NCBI GenBank assembly: GCA_963575745.1
Contig: CAUYUJ010019348.1
Location: forward strand, 729,333 to 793,332
Direction of reading: 5' to 3'
Length of the DNA stretch: 64,000 nucleotides
Origin: Prorocentrum cordatum
Taxonomy: Eukaryota; Sar; Dinophyceae; Prorocentrales; Prorocentraceae
Position numbers and translations under genes: made by a program. The notes under the pieces were generated by a model. That model saw only the letters and a program-made list of their open reading frames with translations, made no database searches and was not told the DNA's origin. Each line of letters starts with the position of its first letter. Positions within the stretch are counted from its first letter, which is position 1. This document shows positions 19,676-30,375 of this stretch, piece by piece.

Positions 19676-19899
19676 AACATGCGAAGGGCAGAGGCACGGA
19701 TGGGAGGAGGAAGGAGTTTCAAAACAAAAACCCAACACCACAGTTTTGTTGGGAAAAACACTCCGCCCCTTCGTCCTCCTCAATCCTCGACCCCCTCCGC
19801 ACTCATCGCCCTCAGGAGCCCTGCGAATACCTCCGAAAATATGCACCAGCATCCGAACACATGCGACTGGCCTATGATAACCTTCGAGCCTATTGTTTG

Positions 19900-20700
19900 C
19901 ATCATCTCCTCTTGTTCGTCGTCGTCCTCCTCCTCTTCCTCCTCCTCCTCCTCCTTCTCATCCTCTCCTGCTAACTTCCTGGAAATATGCCCGCACTATG
20001 CTTTCTTGGGCCTAGGTATCCATCCACACTATCGTCCATACCCGGAGTACGGCCTCCCCACATTCTCGAGTGCTGAGGAAAAGAGGCAGCTCGAGGCTTG
20101 GACGCATCTCCTACAGATGGAGGCCAAAGCAGGGGTGTGCGGTACGCAACCACAACGGCGTGGTCCAGGAGGGGAGGGGGCCTGCCTTATCGTGGCGATG
20201 CAGGTCGAGGACCCGAGGAGCAGGAGGCGACTAATCTCACAGCTCGGTCTGAGGCTCGCTCCACGCCGCCTCCTGTGCGTCCTGCCTCTGCGCCCGTGCT
20301 CCCGCCGAGGTCCGAAGCGAGGTCGGAGAGACGAGGGTCCCCGAGGCGCTTGCCTTGCCTCTCGCGCTGGCCAAAAGCTCGAGGCTGCAGAGCCTTGTCA
20401 GGCGTGGCCTGGTCAGGGACACCAGAGTGACGGGGAGGGACGGGTTCGTGGTGAGGTCGTCCGTCGTGGAGGGGTCGGGGGAGGATGGGCGTGTGGCTGC
20501 CGCCGATGCCGACAGGAGGGAGGAGAGAGTGGCCCCTTCGAAGCAGGGGGCCAAGCGTCCCCTTCCTGGGGCTAGGGTGGGCAGGAGTTCGAGGCAGAAG
20601 AGCTGGACGGCTGGTGCCCGCAAAAACCCCAGCGCGGCCATCCGCGCTCGATGCGGCAAGCCTTCGGGGCCAGTAGGGGTGACTCCCCCCCGCGGGGGCC
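19900..20700 (+). other. possible decayed coding region
   Basis: After a (CTC)n block at 19920-19970, plus-strand frames read plausibly in turn: HYRPYPEYGLPTFSSAEEKR and QLEAWTHLLQMEAK (20030-20130), then LVRRGLVRDTRVTGRDGFVV (about 20390-20450). The frame changes at least twice and there is no named motif. It may be an old retroelement or exon fragments. Confidence 0.22.
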
Positions 20701-21420
20701 CCCGTGAATGCTCTTAATTTGGAGTCACGAGGCTTAGTTACGCCTTCCGTAGGGACTTTCTTCCGCCGTTCTCAAGGCCGTCCAGTTTTGCTCTGTTTGA
20801 CTTCTGGGTTAGTCTCCTGCGTTTCTTGGTCTTGGTCTTGGTCTTGGTCCTCTCCTCCTTGACGAGGCCGCGATCTCGTTCTCGTCCTCTACTTCCTCCT
20901 CGTGCTCCTCCTCCCGTCGTCCTCCCTCTACTCCACTTCCTCCTCCACCTTCTTGGGTAAACCGAATAAGCAAAAGAAATCCACAACCATTGCACTCACA
21001 TCCATGGACAAAACAATACATCCGACGACCCTTTGGGGCCACTCGGCGCGTGAGATTGTTGCCCCTCCCCAAACCTCTCCCCGGGGAGCTCGGTCCTGCC
21101 GGTTGGGGGGGGGACCGAAATGCCGGCAGTGCCGGCGGCCCCAGCCATGCTTCTGGACGGGCTCCGGCTTCGACAGTGCTTCCGCAGCCTCCAAGTTGCC
21201 TCGCCATGTTCTCCGCGTGGCCACATCTGACCGCAAAACGTCTCACCATGGTCTCAGACCAGCTCTGGAAACCCTGAAGATATCTTCAGAACGATTTTGG
21301 GCGAACCTGGCGAAGGCCCCGACAAGTAAAAATCGTCCCATTCCCTTGGGGATGTCACGTTCTGCATATTCTCTGCGATTTCCGGAGCGTCCAAGACTGC
21401 CTCAGAAGCCTTAAAGATCG
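20700..21420. repeat. mixed region with a copy of the satellite leader (21030-21120)
   Basis: 20740-20900 holds TTGGTC and CTC repeats. The segment 21030-21120 (CCTTTGGGGCCACTCGGCG, GTGAGATTGTTGCCCCTCCC, CAAACCTCTCCCCGG) matches 38545-38635, the DNA directly before the large satellite. No gene seen. Confidence 0.6.
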
Positions 21421-21665
21421 ACCCAAAACGGGCCAAGAGGCCTCCAAGAAGGCCCCAAGACGGCCCCAGACTGCCCTGGGTCGGTCCAAGAGGCGCCCAA
21501 GGGGACCCTAAGGCAGCCTCGGATAGCCCCACGGCGGACCAAGAGAAGGACCCAAGATGGCCCCAAGACGGCCTAAGAAGCGCCCAAGACGGCCCAGGAG
21601 GGTACCGGGAGGCCCCCAAGAGACCCAAACGAGCGCCTGGAGGCTCCCAAACGGCTTCAAACTGC
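21420..21665. repeat. patch of the dispersed CCAAGAGGCC minisatellite family
   Basis: About twenty degenerate units (GGCCAAGAGGCCTCCAAGAA, CAAGACGGCCC). It lies about 300 bp after a satellite leader copy, mirroring the arrangement at 38.5 kb. Confidence 0.8.
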
Positions 21666-21854
21666 CACTAAGAGCGGGGGTTGGGGGCTGGACGAGAGGC
21701 AAGAGGCCCCCCGCATGCGCAAACGAGCAGTTATCACGCTTTCGAGGCCCGGGATGCCTGTCTTCTAGGCGGCGTTGTGGTGGGATCGACGATTGACCAG
21801 CGAAGATCGAAAGGACAACGACAGAACACGAGATCGCAACAGCCAGCGGGGAAC

Positions 21855-21855
21855 G

Positions 21856-21910
<55 letters not shown>

Positions 21911-22330
21911 CCAACATCAACATCAACATCAACAACAACAACAACAACAACAACAGCAGCAGCAACCACAACAACAACAACAACAATCATTTTACCCGAA
22001 CGCTCAGTGTTCTCCCCAGTGCCAGGGTTTTCTTGCGACACCAGCCAATACCCCCACTTCGTGGGGGGGCCGTTCAAGCTCTACCAAATATCCAAACGAC
22101 TCTTCGAGACCACCCACACCCAGCTTCCCGCCCTATGACGTTGGGACACTTCACTTCGTGGCGTGCGGACGACCCTGGCTACTACACTGGCGTGGGGTAC
22201 ACACCCACAGAGGTTGATCACATCTGTTACATATGATGTGGTACACGGTACACGTGAGATGGTACGCAGTGCCAAGATAGTTGGTCACATTTTTGGGGCA
22301 AATTCGTGGGGATGCGATTGCAGAAGTACA
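21855..22330 (+). repeat. (CAA)n plus repeat R1, copy A
   Basis: (CAA)n with some CAT and CAG (21855-21985), directly followed by R1: TTTACCCGAACGCTCAGTGT, CCAGTGCCAGGGTTTTC, ATACCCCCACTT, CTACACTGGCGTGG. R1 recurs at 26150-26560 in the same orientation with about 90 percent identity by eye, again directly after (CAA)n. Confidence 0.9.
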
Positions 22331-23040
22331 TGTGTTACACTGATGTTATACAGTCCCAAGGATGACGCATGCATTGCTCATAGACTCATGGCGCTATGAT
22401 CCTAACTCTCAGTGCCCAACGCGCGCGTGCACAGCCAGACGGAGGGAGAGAAACACATGTATACAAGGTTCGTGACATACGCACGGTCCACCATGTTGTA
22501 AACGATCGCATGCACGGTAAGTTCTGAAATTATACGTATGTACAAGCAGACATGCGAGGGAGAAAGGGAGATGGCCATCGACAGTTCCAATACGGCTCCA
22601 AGGCGGAAGAGGGGGAGGAGGAGCAGGACAAGGAGGAAAGGAGAGAAGCGAGAAAGGAAGAACGCAGACGGCGCGGCTCTGGACACAAAGGGGTGCCATA
22701 CTTTCTCCTGCTTTCGCAAACAGGTCCAGTCACACGTAGGGGTATACTCAACCGAATGGTCTTCGCATCCAGAAGCATACTAAAGGCGCGACGCATCGTC
22801 GTCTGCGATGGCGCGGAGCGGGCGCGTGGGTGCCCGGCTGCCTGGCTGATACACGTGCGGGCCTGGCTGATACCCGTGCGGTCCCAGATGCCCAATGAGA
22901 TTGCCGATACGCCTGCTGGCGGGAAGGCCGGTGCTTGCATACGGCAGTGCTACCGCGAGCACGTTGTGGACCTGCGGTGGCAAGGCCTGGTAATCGAGCA
23001 TGTTCGGAAGCTCGTCGCTCTGACCATACCACCGCCATAC
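22330..23040. other. no supported gene
   Basis: Unique-looking sequence with short frames. A purine-rich stretch lies at 22555-22680, and a short GCCTGGCTGATAC duplication at about 22841 and 22862. Confidence 0.35.
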
Positions 23041-23395
23041 GGGCAACCAGTCGGGGGCCTTCCTGGGGCCGCTTGGGGTCCTCTTGGGGAAGGGGGGAAG
23101 CCTCCTGGCGCGGTTTGGGGTCCACTTGAGAGCCTTTGGGGGGCTCCTTGGAACCATCTTGGGGCCTCTTGGGGGCTTATTGGACCCTCACGGCGGACTC
23201 TTGGGGCCTCTAGAACGCCTCCTGGGGCCATCTTGGGGGTCTCTTGGAGCCACCTTGGAGCCTCTCTGGAACCTCTTGGGGGCCTCTTGGAGTCCTCTTG
23301 AAGCCTCTTGGGACCATCTTGGGCGCCTCTTTGGGCCTCATGGACGCCTCTTGGGGCCATCTTGCGCGCCTGTTGGGGCCATCTTGGGTTTTAAA
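23040..23395 (+). repeat. patch of the dispersed minisatellite (opposite orientation)
   Basis: About thirty units of CTTGGGGCC(T/A)TCTTGGGGCC type. Here the T/G-rich strand is plus, the reverse of the other patches, so the family inserts or arises in both orientations. Confidence 0.85.
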
Positions 23396-23439
23396 GATTC
23401 ATCAAGAGACCGCGAATGGATTTCGAGATTTTTCGGATG

Positions 23440-24130
23440 AGAAAGTAGTGCGTTTTCATATGTTTTCTGAACATCGCATCTTGAAATTATTGAAAACCCA
23501 TTGTGTTTGGCAGGATTTCGACATGCGCGCGCGGCGGCCGCGCGCATGTGCACTTCGTCTCATTTTTTGCAAGGGATGGTGGCCCTCGCAGGCGCGCAAC
23601 CGTTGTTGGAGAAGTTCAAAGCACCTGAAGAAGTAGCACGCAAAGACCCTTTTGACAGAAATGTTTAAAAAGTGGTGTGTTTCCTATGAATCCGCAAGAG
23701 CGCGCGGAAGGACATTTTGACAATTTTTTCTTAAAAAACCATTGGGTTTTTGATGTTTTTATGTTAAAATCGTTACGAAACCTAAGGTTTTGGAAGGATT
23801 TCGTCTTGCGAGCGCGAATGTCCACTTTACCTTATTTTTTGCAAGGGATTCTTGAAATTTGATCAACTAAGAACAAGAATTTTCATTTTCTATTGTTTTT
23901 TGCAAGGGAAAACGAGCGTCAACAAAAAACCGGATCCGGGGGTAATCCACTTTTCTGAAGCTTTCGCAGAAAAATGATGAAAATGTAGCTGCGGCCTAGG
24001 TTTTGGGCGGGGGGCGTGCACCAGGGGGTCCAACAATAATAATTCTTTAGAAGTAATAGTGTTCAACACCACCAACACCACCACCACCACCAACAACAAC
24101 AACGACAACAACAACAACACCAACAACGAA
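23440..24130 (+). repeat. repeat R2 plus (CAA)n, copy A
   Basis: A relatively AT-rich repeat that recurs at 26850-27450. Landmarks: GACAGAAATGTTTAAAAAGT, CCTA(T/C)GAATCCGCAAGAGCG, TTATTTTTTGCAAGGGATTC, AATGATGAAAATGTAGCTGC, then AATAATTCTTTAGAA running into (CAA/CCA)n. Internally TTTTTTGCAAGGGA occurs three times, so R2 is itself made of diverged subrepeats. No protein coding capacity seen. Confidence 0.9.
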
Positions 24131-24364
24131 TTATTCGGAAGAGTCGGAGGGGGGAGGGGAGGGAGCGCGGAGGAGGACAAGGAAGAGGAATACGATATAA
24201 TAGCAACAAATACCGATGATAACATACGTAGCACCCCGCATATGAGAATAAGAATGAGGGGGCGGTGGGGGCGCCGGCCGTTTGCGAGACTCTGGAGACA
24301 CCCGCCGCAGGCGGCATAGTTCCACAAATCATACAACGAACCCGCCGCAGGCGCCGACTTCTCG

Positions 24365-24835
24365 TTAAACCAATGTGGGTAGTTCAAGGGTGGGTCGCGG
24401 GTGTATCGCAAATACGTCACGGGTGGGTCGCGGGTGTGTCGATGTTGGGTCTCGGGTGGGTCGCGGGTGTCGAAGGCAGAAAATCCACCCCCAAATAATC
24501 ACTCCGACAAGCGAAGCCGTTTAGTAAACGCACACAATGTTTGAATCGAACAGGGCAGGGCTGTTTAGTAAACGCCCAGGGCCGTTTAGTAAACGTCAAC
24601 TGTCGGGTCCGGGTGGTTTTTCCTCCCTTGAGGGTGGGTCGCGGGGTGGGTCGCGGGATAGGTCGCGGATGGGTCGCGGGGTGTGTCGCGGGTGGGTCGC
24701 GGGGTGGGTCGCGGGGTGGGTCACGGGTGGGTCGCGGGTGGGTCGCGGGGTTGGGTCGCGGGTGGGTCGCGGGGTTGGGTCGCGGGTGGGTCGCGGGGTG
24801 GGTCGCGGGGTGGGTCGCGGGTGGTGCGACGACTG
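24365..24835 (+). repeat. GGGTGGGTCGC minisatellite, two blocks
   Basis: GTGGGTCGCGG units of 10-14 bp at 24385-24475 and 24632-24825, separated by sequence with three GTTTAGTAAACG palindromes (about 24520, 24564, 24589). Pro/Thr/Arg frames on the minus strand are repeat artefacts. Confidence 0.9.
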
Positions 24836-25179
24836 CAAACAACGACAAGAACAACAATCATTCTAAGACTGTTCGCTCTTACTTGCCTGCGTATCATTCA
24901 AAACGAGTTCCCCACACCCTCGATACCCGCCGCTTTTGTCTTCGATCACACCCCCCTTTGGGGGATTATTTCTCTTTGCGGGGGGCGGCAGGCTTAGACA
25001 GGCGGGCAAACCTGAACGGGCAGGCAATCCTTCGTGGGCGTACATGTGCCCGCCATTGGAATTGGTGTGGGCCCTGCTAAAAGAGGAGGGGGAGAACGAG
25101 GGAGACTGGGAGGAAAGGAGGGGGAGGGCCGAAGAGGGAACACGGAAGGAGAGAAGGAGCGAAGCGGGGGGCGGTTGAT

Positions 25180-25182
25180 TGG

Positions 25183-25226
<44 letters not shown>

Positions 25227-25440
25227 TAGAGGTAGAGAAAGAGAGAGAGAGAGAGGGGGGAAAGAAAGAGAGAGAGAGAGAAATAAAGAGGGAGGGAGGA
25301 GGCAGGAGAGGGGAGGGAGAAGGTAGGAGGGAGAGGAGGGAGAGGGGACAGGACAGAGAGGTATAAGGATGAGGGAAGAGAGGAGGGAGAGAAAAGGGAG
25401 GAGAGGAGGGAGGAAGGAGAGGGAGGAGGAGCAGGAAGGT
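25180..25440 (+). repeat. (GA)n / (GGA)n microsatellite
   Basis: Pure GA at 25187-25222, then GA, GGGA and GGA mixtures. Flanking 24840-25180 and 25440-25560 show no gene. Confidence 0.95.
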
Positions 25441-25559
25441 AAGAGCGTGAGCGTTCGAGGACATCTTAGGCGAAAACACCGTTCCTGAAGGAAATCTCGG
25501 GCGGGAGCCCACGACGGGCGGGCGATCCCCTGACGGGCGGGTCGGGCGGGTGGGACATT

Positions 25560-25940
25560 CAAGTGGGATGCCTGAGTATGGCGAGAGCGCGATTACTAAG
25601 TAAAGTGTAGCGGCGTCCTTGGCGCAGCGTGTTTCCTGAGCGTCGAAAGCGCGATTTCTGAATACATCGCATGGAAGTCACAAGCGAGAACGCAACTCCT
25701 GAATAAAATGTGAAGGGTTCTCCTGCGGGAGCGGGGGGTCTTGATTCAATTGCGAGGAAGTATCAATCGGGAGCGCCGCTCCTGAGTAAATGGTGAGGAA
25801 GTCTCAGATGGGAGCGGGGGTCCTGACTAAATTGCGAGGAAGTCACAAGCGGAAGCACCGATCCTGAGTAAATTGTGAGGAGGTCTCAGGAGCGGGGGTC
25901 CTGAGTAAATTTGGAGGAAGTCTCAGGCGGGAGCCGTTGT
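25560..25940 (+). repeat. tandem repeat, unit about 50-60 bp
   Basis: Six to seven diverged units with TCCTGAGTAAATTG(C/T)GAGG, AAGTCTCA(G/A)GCGGGAGC and GGGGGTCCTGA. Earlier units are more diverged (GCGATTTCTGAATAC), suggesting directional decay. Confidence 0.8.
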
Positions 25941-26059
25941 TGTTGTAATCCCAAGGGCCAAGGGCACAGTTTGAGCACCAAGACTTTCCCTGTCAAAAAA
26001 CAAGGTGCGAGCGTCGAGGGGCACACTTTGATTGAGAACGCACAGTATGCACCAGTGAG

Positions 26060-26098
26060 GGGGGATCAGCAATAGTTGTTCTTCAGAAGTGAGAGTTC

Positions 26099-26139
<41 letters not shown>

Positions 26140-26560
26140 CGACAATCACTTTACCCGAACGCTCAGTGTTCTCACCAGTGCCAGGGTTTTCATGCGACGC
26201 CAGCCAATACCCCCACTTTGTGGGGGGGCAGTGCAAGCTCTACCAAATATCCACACGACTCTTCGCCACCACCCACACCCAGCTTCCCGCCCTATGACGT
26301 TCGGACACTTCACTTCGTGGCCTGCGGACGACCGTGGCTACTACACTGGCGTGGAGTACACACCCACAGAAGTTGTTAAGCCTACGTTCGTACACCCACA
26401 GAAGTTGTTAAGCCTTGTTAACCCACAGAAGTTGTTAAGCCTTCCACAGAACATCTGTTGCATATGATGCATATGGTACATGATACACATGATACACATG
26501 ATACGTACTCACAAGATAGTTGATCACATCTTTAGGGCAAATTCCTGAGGGATGTGGGAA
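26060..26560 (+). repeat. (CAA)n plus repeat R1, copy B
   Basis: Starts with TTCTTCAGAAGTGAGAG, then (CAA)n (26097-26143), then R1 in the same order as copy A. Inside it GTTGTTAAGCCT occurs three times (about 26370-26440) in short CCACAGAAGTTGTTAAGCCT duplications absent from copy A. Confidence 0.9.
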
Positions 26561-26576
26561 TACACAAGAGAGAGAG

Positions 26577-26796
26577 GATATGGTTGTCCCGATGGTTGTC
26601 TCGATGGTTGTCCCGATGGTTGTCCTGATGGTTGTGGTTGTCCCGATCGTTGTCCCGATGATTGTCCCGATGGTTGTCCTGATGGTTGTGCTTGTCCCGA
26701 TCGTTGTCCCGATGACTGTCCCGATGATTGTCCCGATGGTTGTCCCGATGGTTGTTCCGATGGTTGTCCCGATGGTTGTCCCGATGGTTGTGAGCG
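26577..26796 (+). repeat. GATGGTTGTCCC 12-bp minisatellite
   Basis: About eighteen copies of a 12-bp unit with few substitutions. Because 12 is a multiple of three, one plus frame reads (PDGC)n and another MVVP repeats; this is not taken as a gene. Confidence 0.95.
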
Positions 26797-26849
26797 ATGC
26801 CGGATCCTCACGCCCCCCGCCGGAGGAGGAGGAGGAGGATGTATGCGCG

Positions 26850-27650
26850 GTGCTAAAATTCTTAAGAAGCCCAATGGTTTTTGGAGATTTCGGCGTGCGC
26901 GCGCGAAGAAAAAACGAATGTGTCCCGCATGGTATTATTTGACAGGGATGATGGCCCTGGCAGGTGCGCAACCGTTGTCGCAGAAGTTCGAAAAAGTTGC
27001 TCGCAAAAGCCCGTTTGACAGAAATGTTTAAAAAGTGTTGGGTTTCCTACGAATCCGCAAGAGCGCGCGGGATGAGATTTTGACATTTTTTTGTTGAAAA
27101 ACCATTGGTTTTTTGATGTTTTTATGTTAAAATCGCTGCGAACACTAAGGTTTTGGAAGGATTTCGTCTTGCGCGCGCGAATGTCCACTTTACCTTATTT
27201 TTTGCAAGGGATTCTTGAAATTTGATTATATTAGAACAAGAAATGTCATTTTCTATTGTTTTTTGCAAGGGAAAGCGGATTACAACAAAACAACCGGATC
27301 CTGTACACACCCTCTTTTCTGAGGCTTCCTCACGAAAATGATGAAAATGTAGCTGCGGCCTAGGCGGCGCAGGGGGGGCGCGCACCAGGGGGCCCAACAA
27401 TAATTATTCTTTAGAATAAATAATGTTCAACAACAACAACAACACCACCACCAACAACAACAACAACAACAGCAACAGCAGCAGCAGCAGCAGCAACACC
27501 AATAACAACACCAACAACAACAGAAACATCAACAGCAACAACAACAGAAACATCAGCAGCAACAACAACAACACCAACGACAACAACAGCAACAGTAGCA
27601 ACAAAAGCAACAACGCAACAAGCATAATTTCCACCACGAATTCCTTATTC
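26850..27650 (+). repeat. repeat R2 plus (CAA)n, copy B
   Basis: Same landmarks and order as copy A (23440-24130), ending in AATAATTATTCTTTAGAATA and a longer (CAA/CAG/AAC)n of about 215 bp. Copies A and B differ mainly in microsatellite length and in the minisatellite placed between R1 and R2. Confidence 0.9.
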
Positions 27651-27699
27651 AGCCACGCACCCAGGGACAATGAATGATCGTTCGGCCCCCTCACTCTGA

Positions 27700-28160
27700 T
27701 GATCTCGGCATGTGCGGGCCCTGTGGAGTCGGCAGTGTGGGGTAAGTCAGTGAATAAGGTCGCCTCCTGGCTGATGCGGGGGGCGCCTCGCCTTGTAGCC
27801 CAGCGGCGTCCAATCGAGAGGATAGGCTGGTCCGAGCCTGAACGCGGTCATGGGAAGGCGCCCTGTCTGGAGGGTTCGGAGCTCCGTCGACTTGAGGTTA
27901 CGTGTACGAGGTCTGGCGAGGGCCAGAGCCTTCTGGGTACGTCGTCGGCGAAGACCGACGGCGCAATTGGGTCCACATGAGCCATTTGAAGCCCATCGAA
28001 GCGCAAAAGAGAGCCAACAACGAATTCAACAACATCGACCCTCGGACCTCGATGCCGGCCAACAAGCAGCGGCCATCGCGCGCGGAACGCGCAGCCGGGC
28101 CGGCCGCGTGCGCCAGGTCCGCGTACAGCGCGGGGGAGCCCGTCTGTGGCGCGGGAGGCC
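27700..28160 (+). pseudogene. gypsy-type integrase C-terminal tail
   Basis: The frame from 27902 reads GPEPSGYVVGEDRRRNWVHM followed by SHLKPIEAQKRANNEF. The 'VHVSHLKP' signature ends the chromo-like C-terminal part of Ty3/gypsy integrases, and the preceding PSGYVV is consistent with the beta strands before it. The upstream part (27700-27900) would need a frame change to join. Integrase catalytic residues are not present in the window, and the 3' side runs directly into a GTC microsatellite. Confidence 0.4.
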
Positions 28161-28303
28161 CGTGGTGGTGGTGGTGGTGGTGGTCGTCATCGTCATCGTT
28201 TTCGTCGCTCTCGTCAGCGGCAGCGTCTGCGCTCGGCGTCGGCGTCGGCGGCGCGGGCGTGGGCGTGGGCGTGGGCGTGAGCGTGGGGTGGGTGGCGGCG
28301 CGC

Positions 28304-28398
<95 letters not shown>

Positions 28399-28620
28399 GC
28401 GTCATCGTCGTCGTCGTTCGTCGGCGTCGGCGTCGGCGTCGTCGGCGTCGTCGTCGTCGTCGTCGTAGTCGTCGTCGTCGTCGTCGTCGTCTTCGACGTC
28501 GTGGTCTTCGTGAGGGGCGGCGTCGTCGGCGGCGGCGGCGTCGTCGTGGTCGCCTGCGTCGGCGGCGGGGAGGTCGCTGTCGACGTACTCGTCGTCGACG
28601 TCGTCTGAGGGAGGTCGAGA
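28155..28620 (+). repeat. (GTC)n microsatellite with GGC and GGGCGT variants
   Basis: About 450 bp of GTC-type trinucleotides with a GGGCGTGGGCGTGGGC stretch at 28255-28280 and a (GGC)n block near 28378-28400. Open frames in all six phases here are artefacts. Confidence 0.95.
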
Positions 28621-28889
28621 AGGGAGAGGAGTGGCTCAAGGGGGAATCGGCCTGGAGTCGGCGGCACACAGCCGATAGATCGGCGACAGGCTGCGAGACC
28701 CGTCGCGGCGCCCAGGGCTTACGACCAAGAATCGAAGATTGAGATTTAAGGACCGCTTACCAGTTTTTCTTGTTTTTGGAAAAAATGATTATCTTAGTAA
28801 TGTTGACTTTCTTTTGGCCTACCACGCGCCTCCAGAGACACACGCCTCCTCCAGGCCAGGGGACTCCAGGGACCTCTGGGGACCGCCGC

Positions 28890-29020
28890 AGGCCAACGCC
28901 GTCGTCGTCGGCGTCGTCGTGGGCGTCGGCGTCGTTACCTGCGTCGTCGTGGTCTGCATCGTCGTCATCGTCGTCGTGGTCGCCTGCGTCGTCGTGGTCG
29001 TCGTCGTCGTGGTCGCCTCC
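28890..29020 (+). repeat. (GTC)n microsatellite, second block
   Basis: GTCGTCGTGGTCGCCTGCGT-type units. The stretch 28620-28890 has no recognisable gene; an AT-rich 60-bp piece lies at 28745-28810. Confidence 0.9.
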
Positions 29021-29029
29021 TCCCCATGC

Positions 29030-30225
29030 TCCTCAGATCCCACCTCCCGCCTCGTGTTCCTCCCATCGCTCCTCCCTCCTCCCTCCTCAACGCGGGCCCA
29101 AGCCAGGCCTCAAGGACACTGCGGGCTGTCGCCACGGGCGGCCTCTTCTGCCGCAAAACTATTACGGGAGGGAGGGATAAGATTTCAGATGTGGCGCGAG
29201 CTCACCTAACTCCCAGCTTGATGTGAATATTACTCTCCATGTTCCCACGAAGACGTCCTGAGAATTGCCCGCCTCGTAATTTTTGTGCACGCAGGATTCG
29301 AAAAGGATCAGATGTGTTCTCTCATGTATGTTCTCATGCGTTGTTGCATGTCAAACGTTTTCGATCCTGCCAAAACGGCGCTACCGCTGCAACGTGGGTT
29401 TGCTCCCGTCGTTCAGAATGGCGCTCTCGCCATTGCGCCGCCAACTTTTCTGGATCTACGTCTTTCCTCATCGTTGTCGCCCCCCTCCTTTCCCCTCCTG
29501 CGCCTCCTCCCACTTATTCGACTCAAGCTCCTGCTGGTGCTATTCGTCCTCGTCCTCCTCTTTCCTCATCCTCCCTTTCCTCCTGCTCATACTCTTGCAT
29601 ATCCGCCACATCCTCCTCCACTGTACGCAGCTCCCCGTTTCCGATTGCGCACAACACAATGGGGTCTATTCTGGAGTTTTGGGTCCGCTAGGGCACGAGT
29701 CGGCGGAGAAAAAAATCAGGGCCATGGGAAGGGATGGGTGGGAGGGATGAGATGCCAGACATGGCGCGAGCGCACCCAACTTGATTCACTCTCCGGCCTC
29801 ACTCGGCGGCCAGCCCTGAGGGAAAGTGAGAGGGGGCGGGCATTCTAAGCCTTCCCTGAAGACACAGAAAACTTCCCAGAAGGCCAGAGGGCTCCTGAGA
29901 AACGCAGTCGCCTTCTGAGAAGGTCTAATTACCCCTTCTCGTTTCCCCCCCTCGCGCGCCGCCGACTCACTCCACCCCGACCCTGTGCCGTGCTCTTGCC
30001 GCCATGGCGAGCGGCCGCGGCCGCGCGCAGCTGCGGCACCGCTGACATACACTGGCTCCCTCGGCACACACCAGGCGGCCACGCCAGCGGCGGCCCTTCG
30101 CGCTCCGAGGCTGCTCGCGTGCGCGGCCCAGTAGTACTGAAAGGTAGCTGGGTATTGCTTTGTAGCGACACCCGTGACGCTTGAGCAGGGACCGGCCGTC
30201 CCGGCATTCCTATAGTCCTACCACG
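29030..30225. other. no supported gene
   Basis: Overlapping plus-strand frames between 29239 and 29850 lack motifs and are CTC-influenced. Two copies of GA(G/T)ATG(T/C)..A.(A/G)TGGCGCGAGC.CAC occur at about 29186 and 29748. Nothing else seen. Confidence 0.3.
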
Positions 30226-30375
30226 AAATGTTCTTAGAACCCAACAATGTTCTAAGAACACCAGCAATGCTCTTAGAACATTAACCCGACGTGTTAAAAC
30301 ACGACAATATCAACCATAAACGTTCTAAGAACATTTCGCGCAACCTACAAAACGTTATTAGAACAGTGTTTGGTA
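30225..30375. repeat. cluster of TGTTCTAAGAACA-type palindromes
   Basis: Five forms of the inverted repeat (A)TGTTCTTAGAAC / GTTCTAAGAACA lie within about 140 bp (30229-30243, 30248-30260, 30269-30280, 30320-30333, 30353-30365). They are separated by 5-40 bp of AT-richer DNA. Each half-site is TGTTCT or AGAACA. Confidence 0.8.

Noticed and set aside
24365-24835. CRISPR-like array from regular GGGTGGGTCGC repeats
   Set aside because: No distinct spacers, units of only 10-14 bp, no cas genes, and a eukaryotic context.
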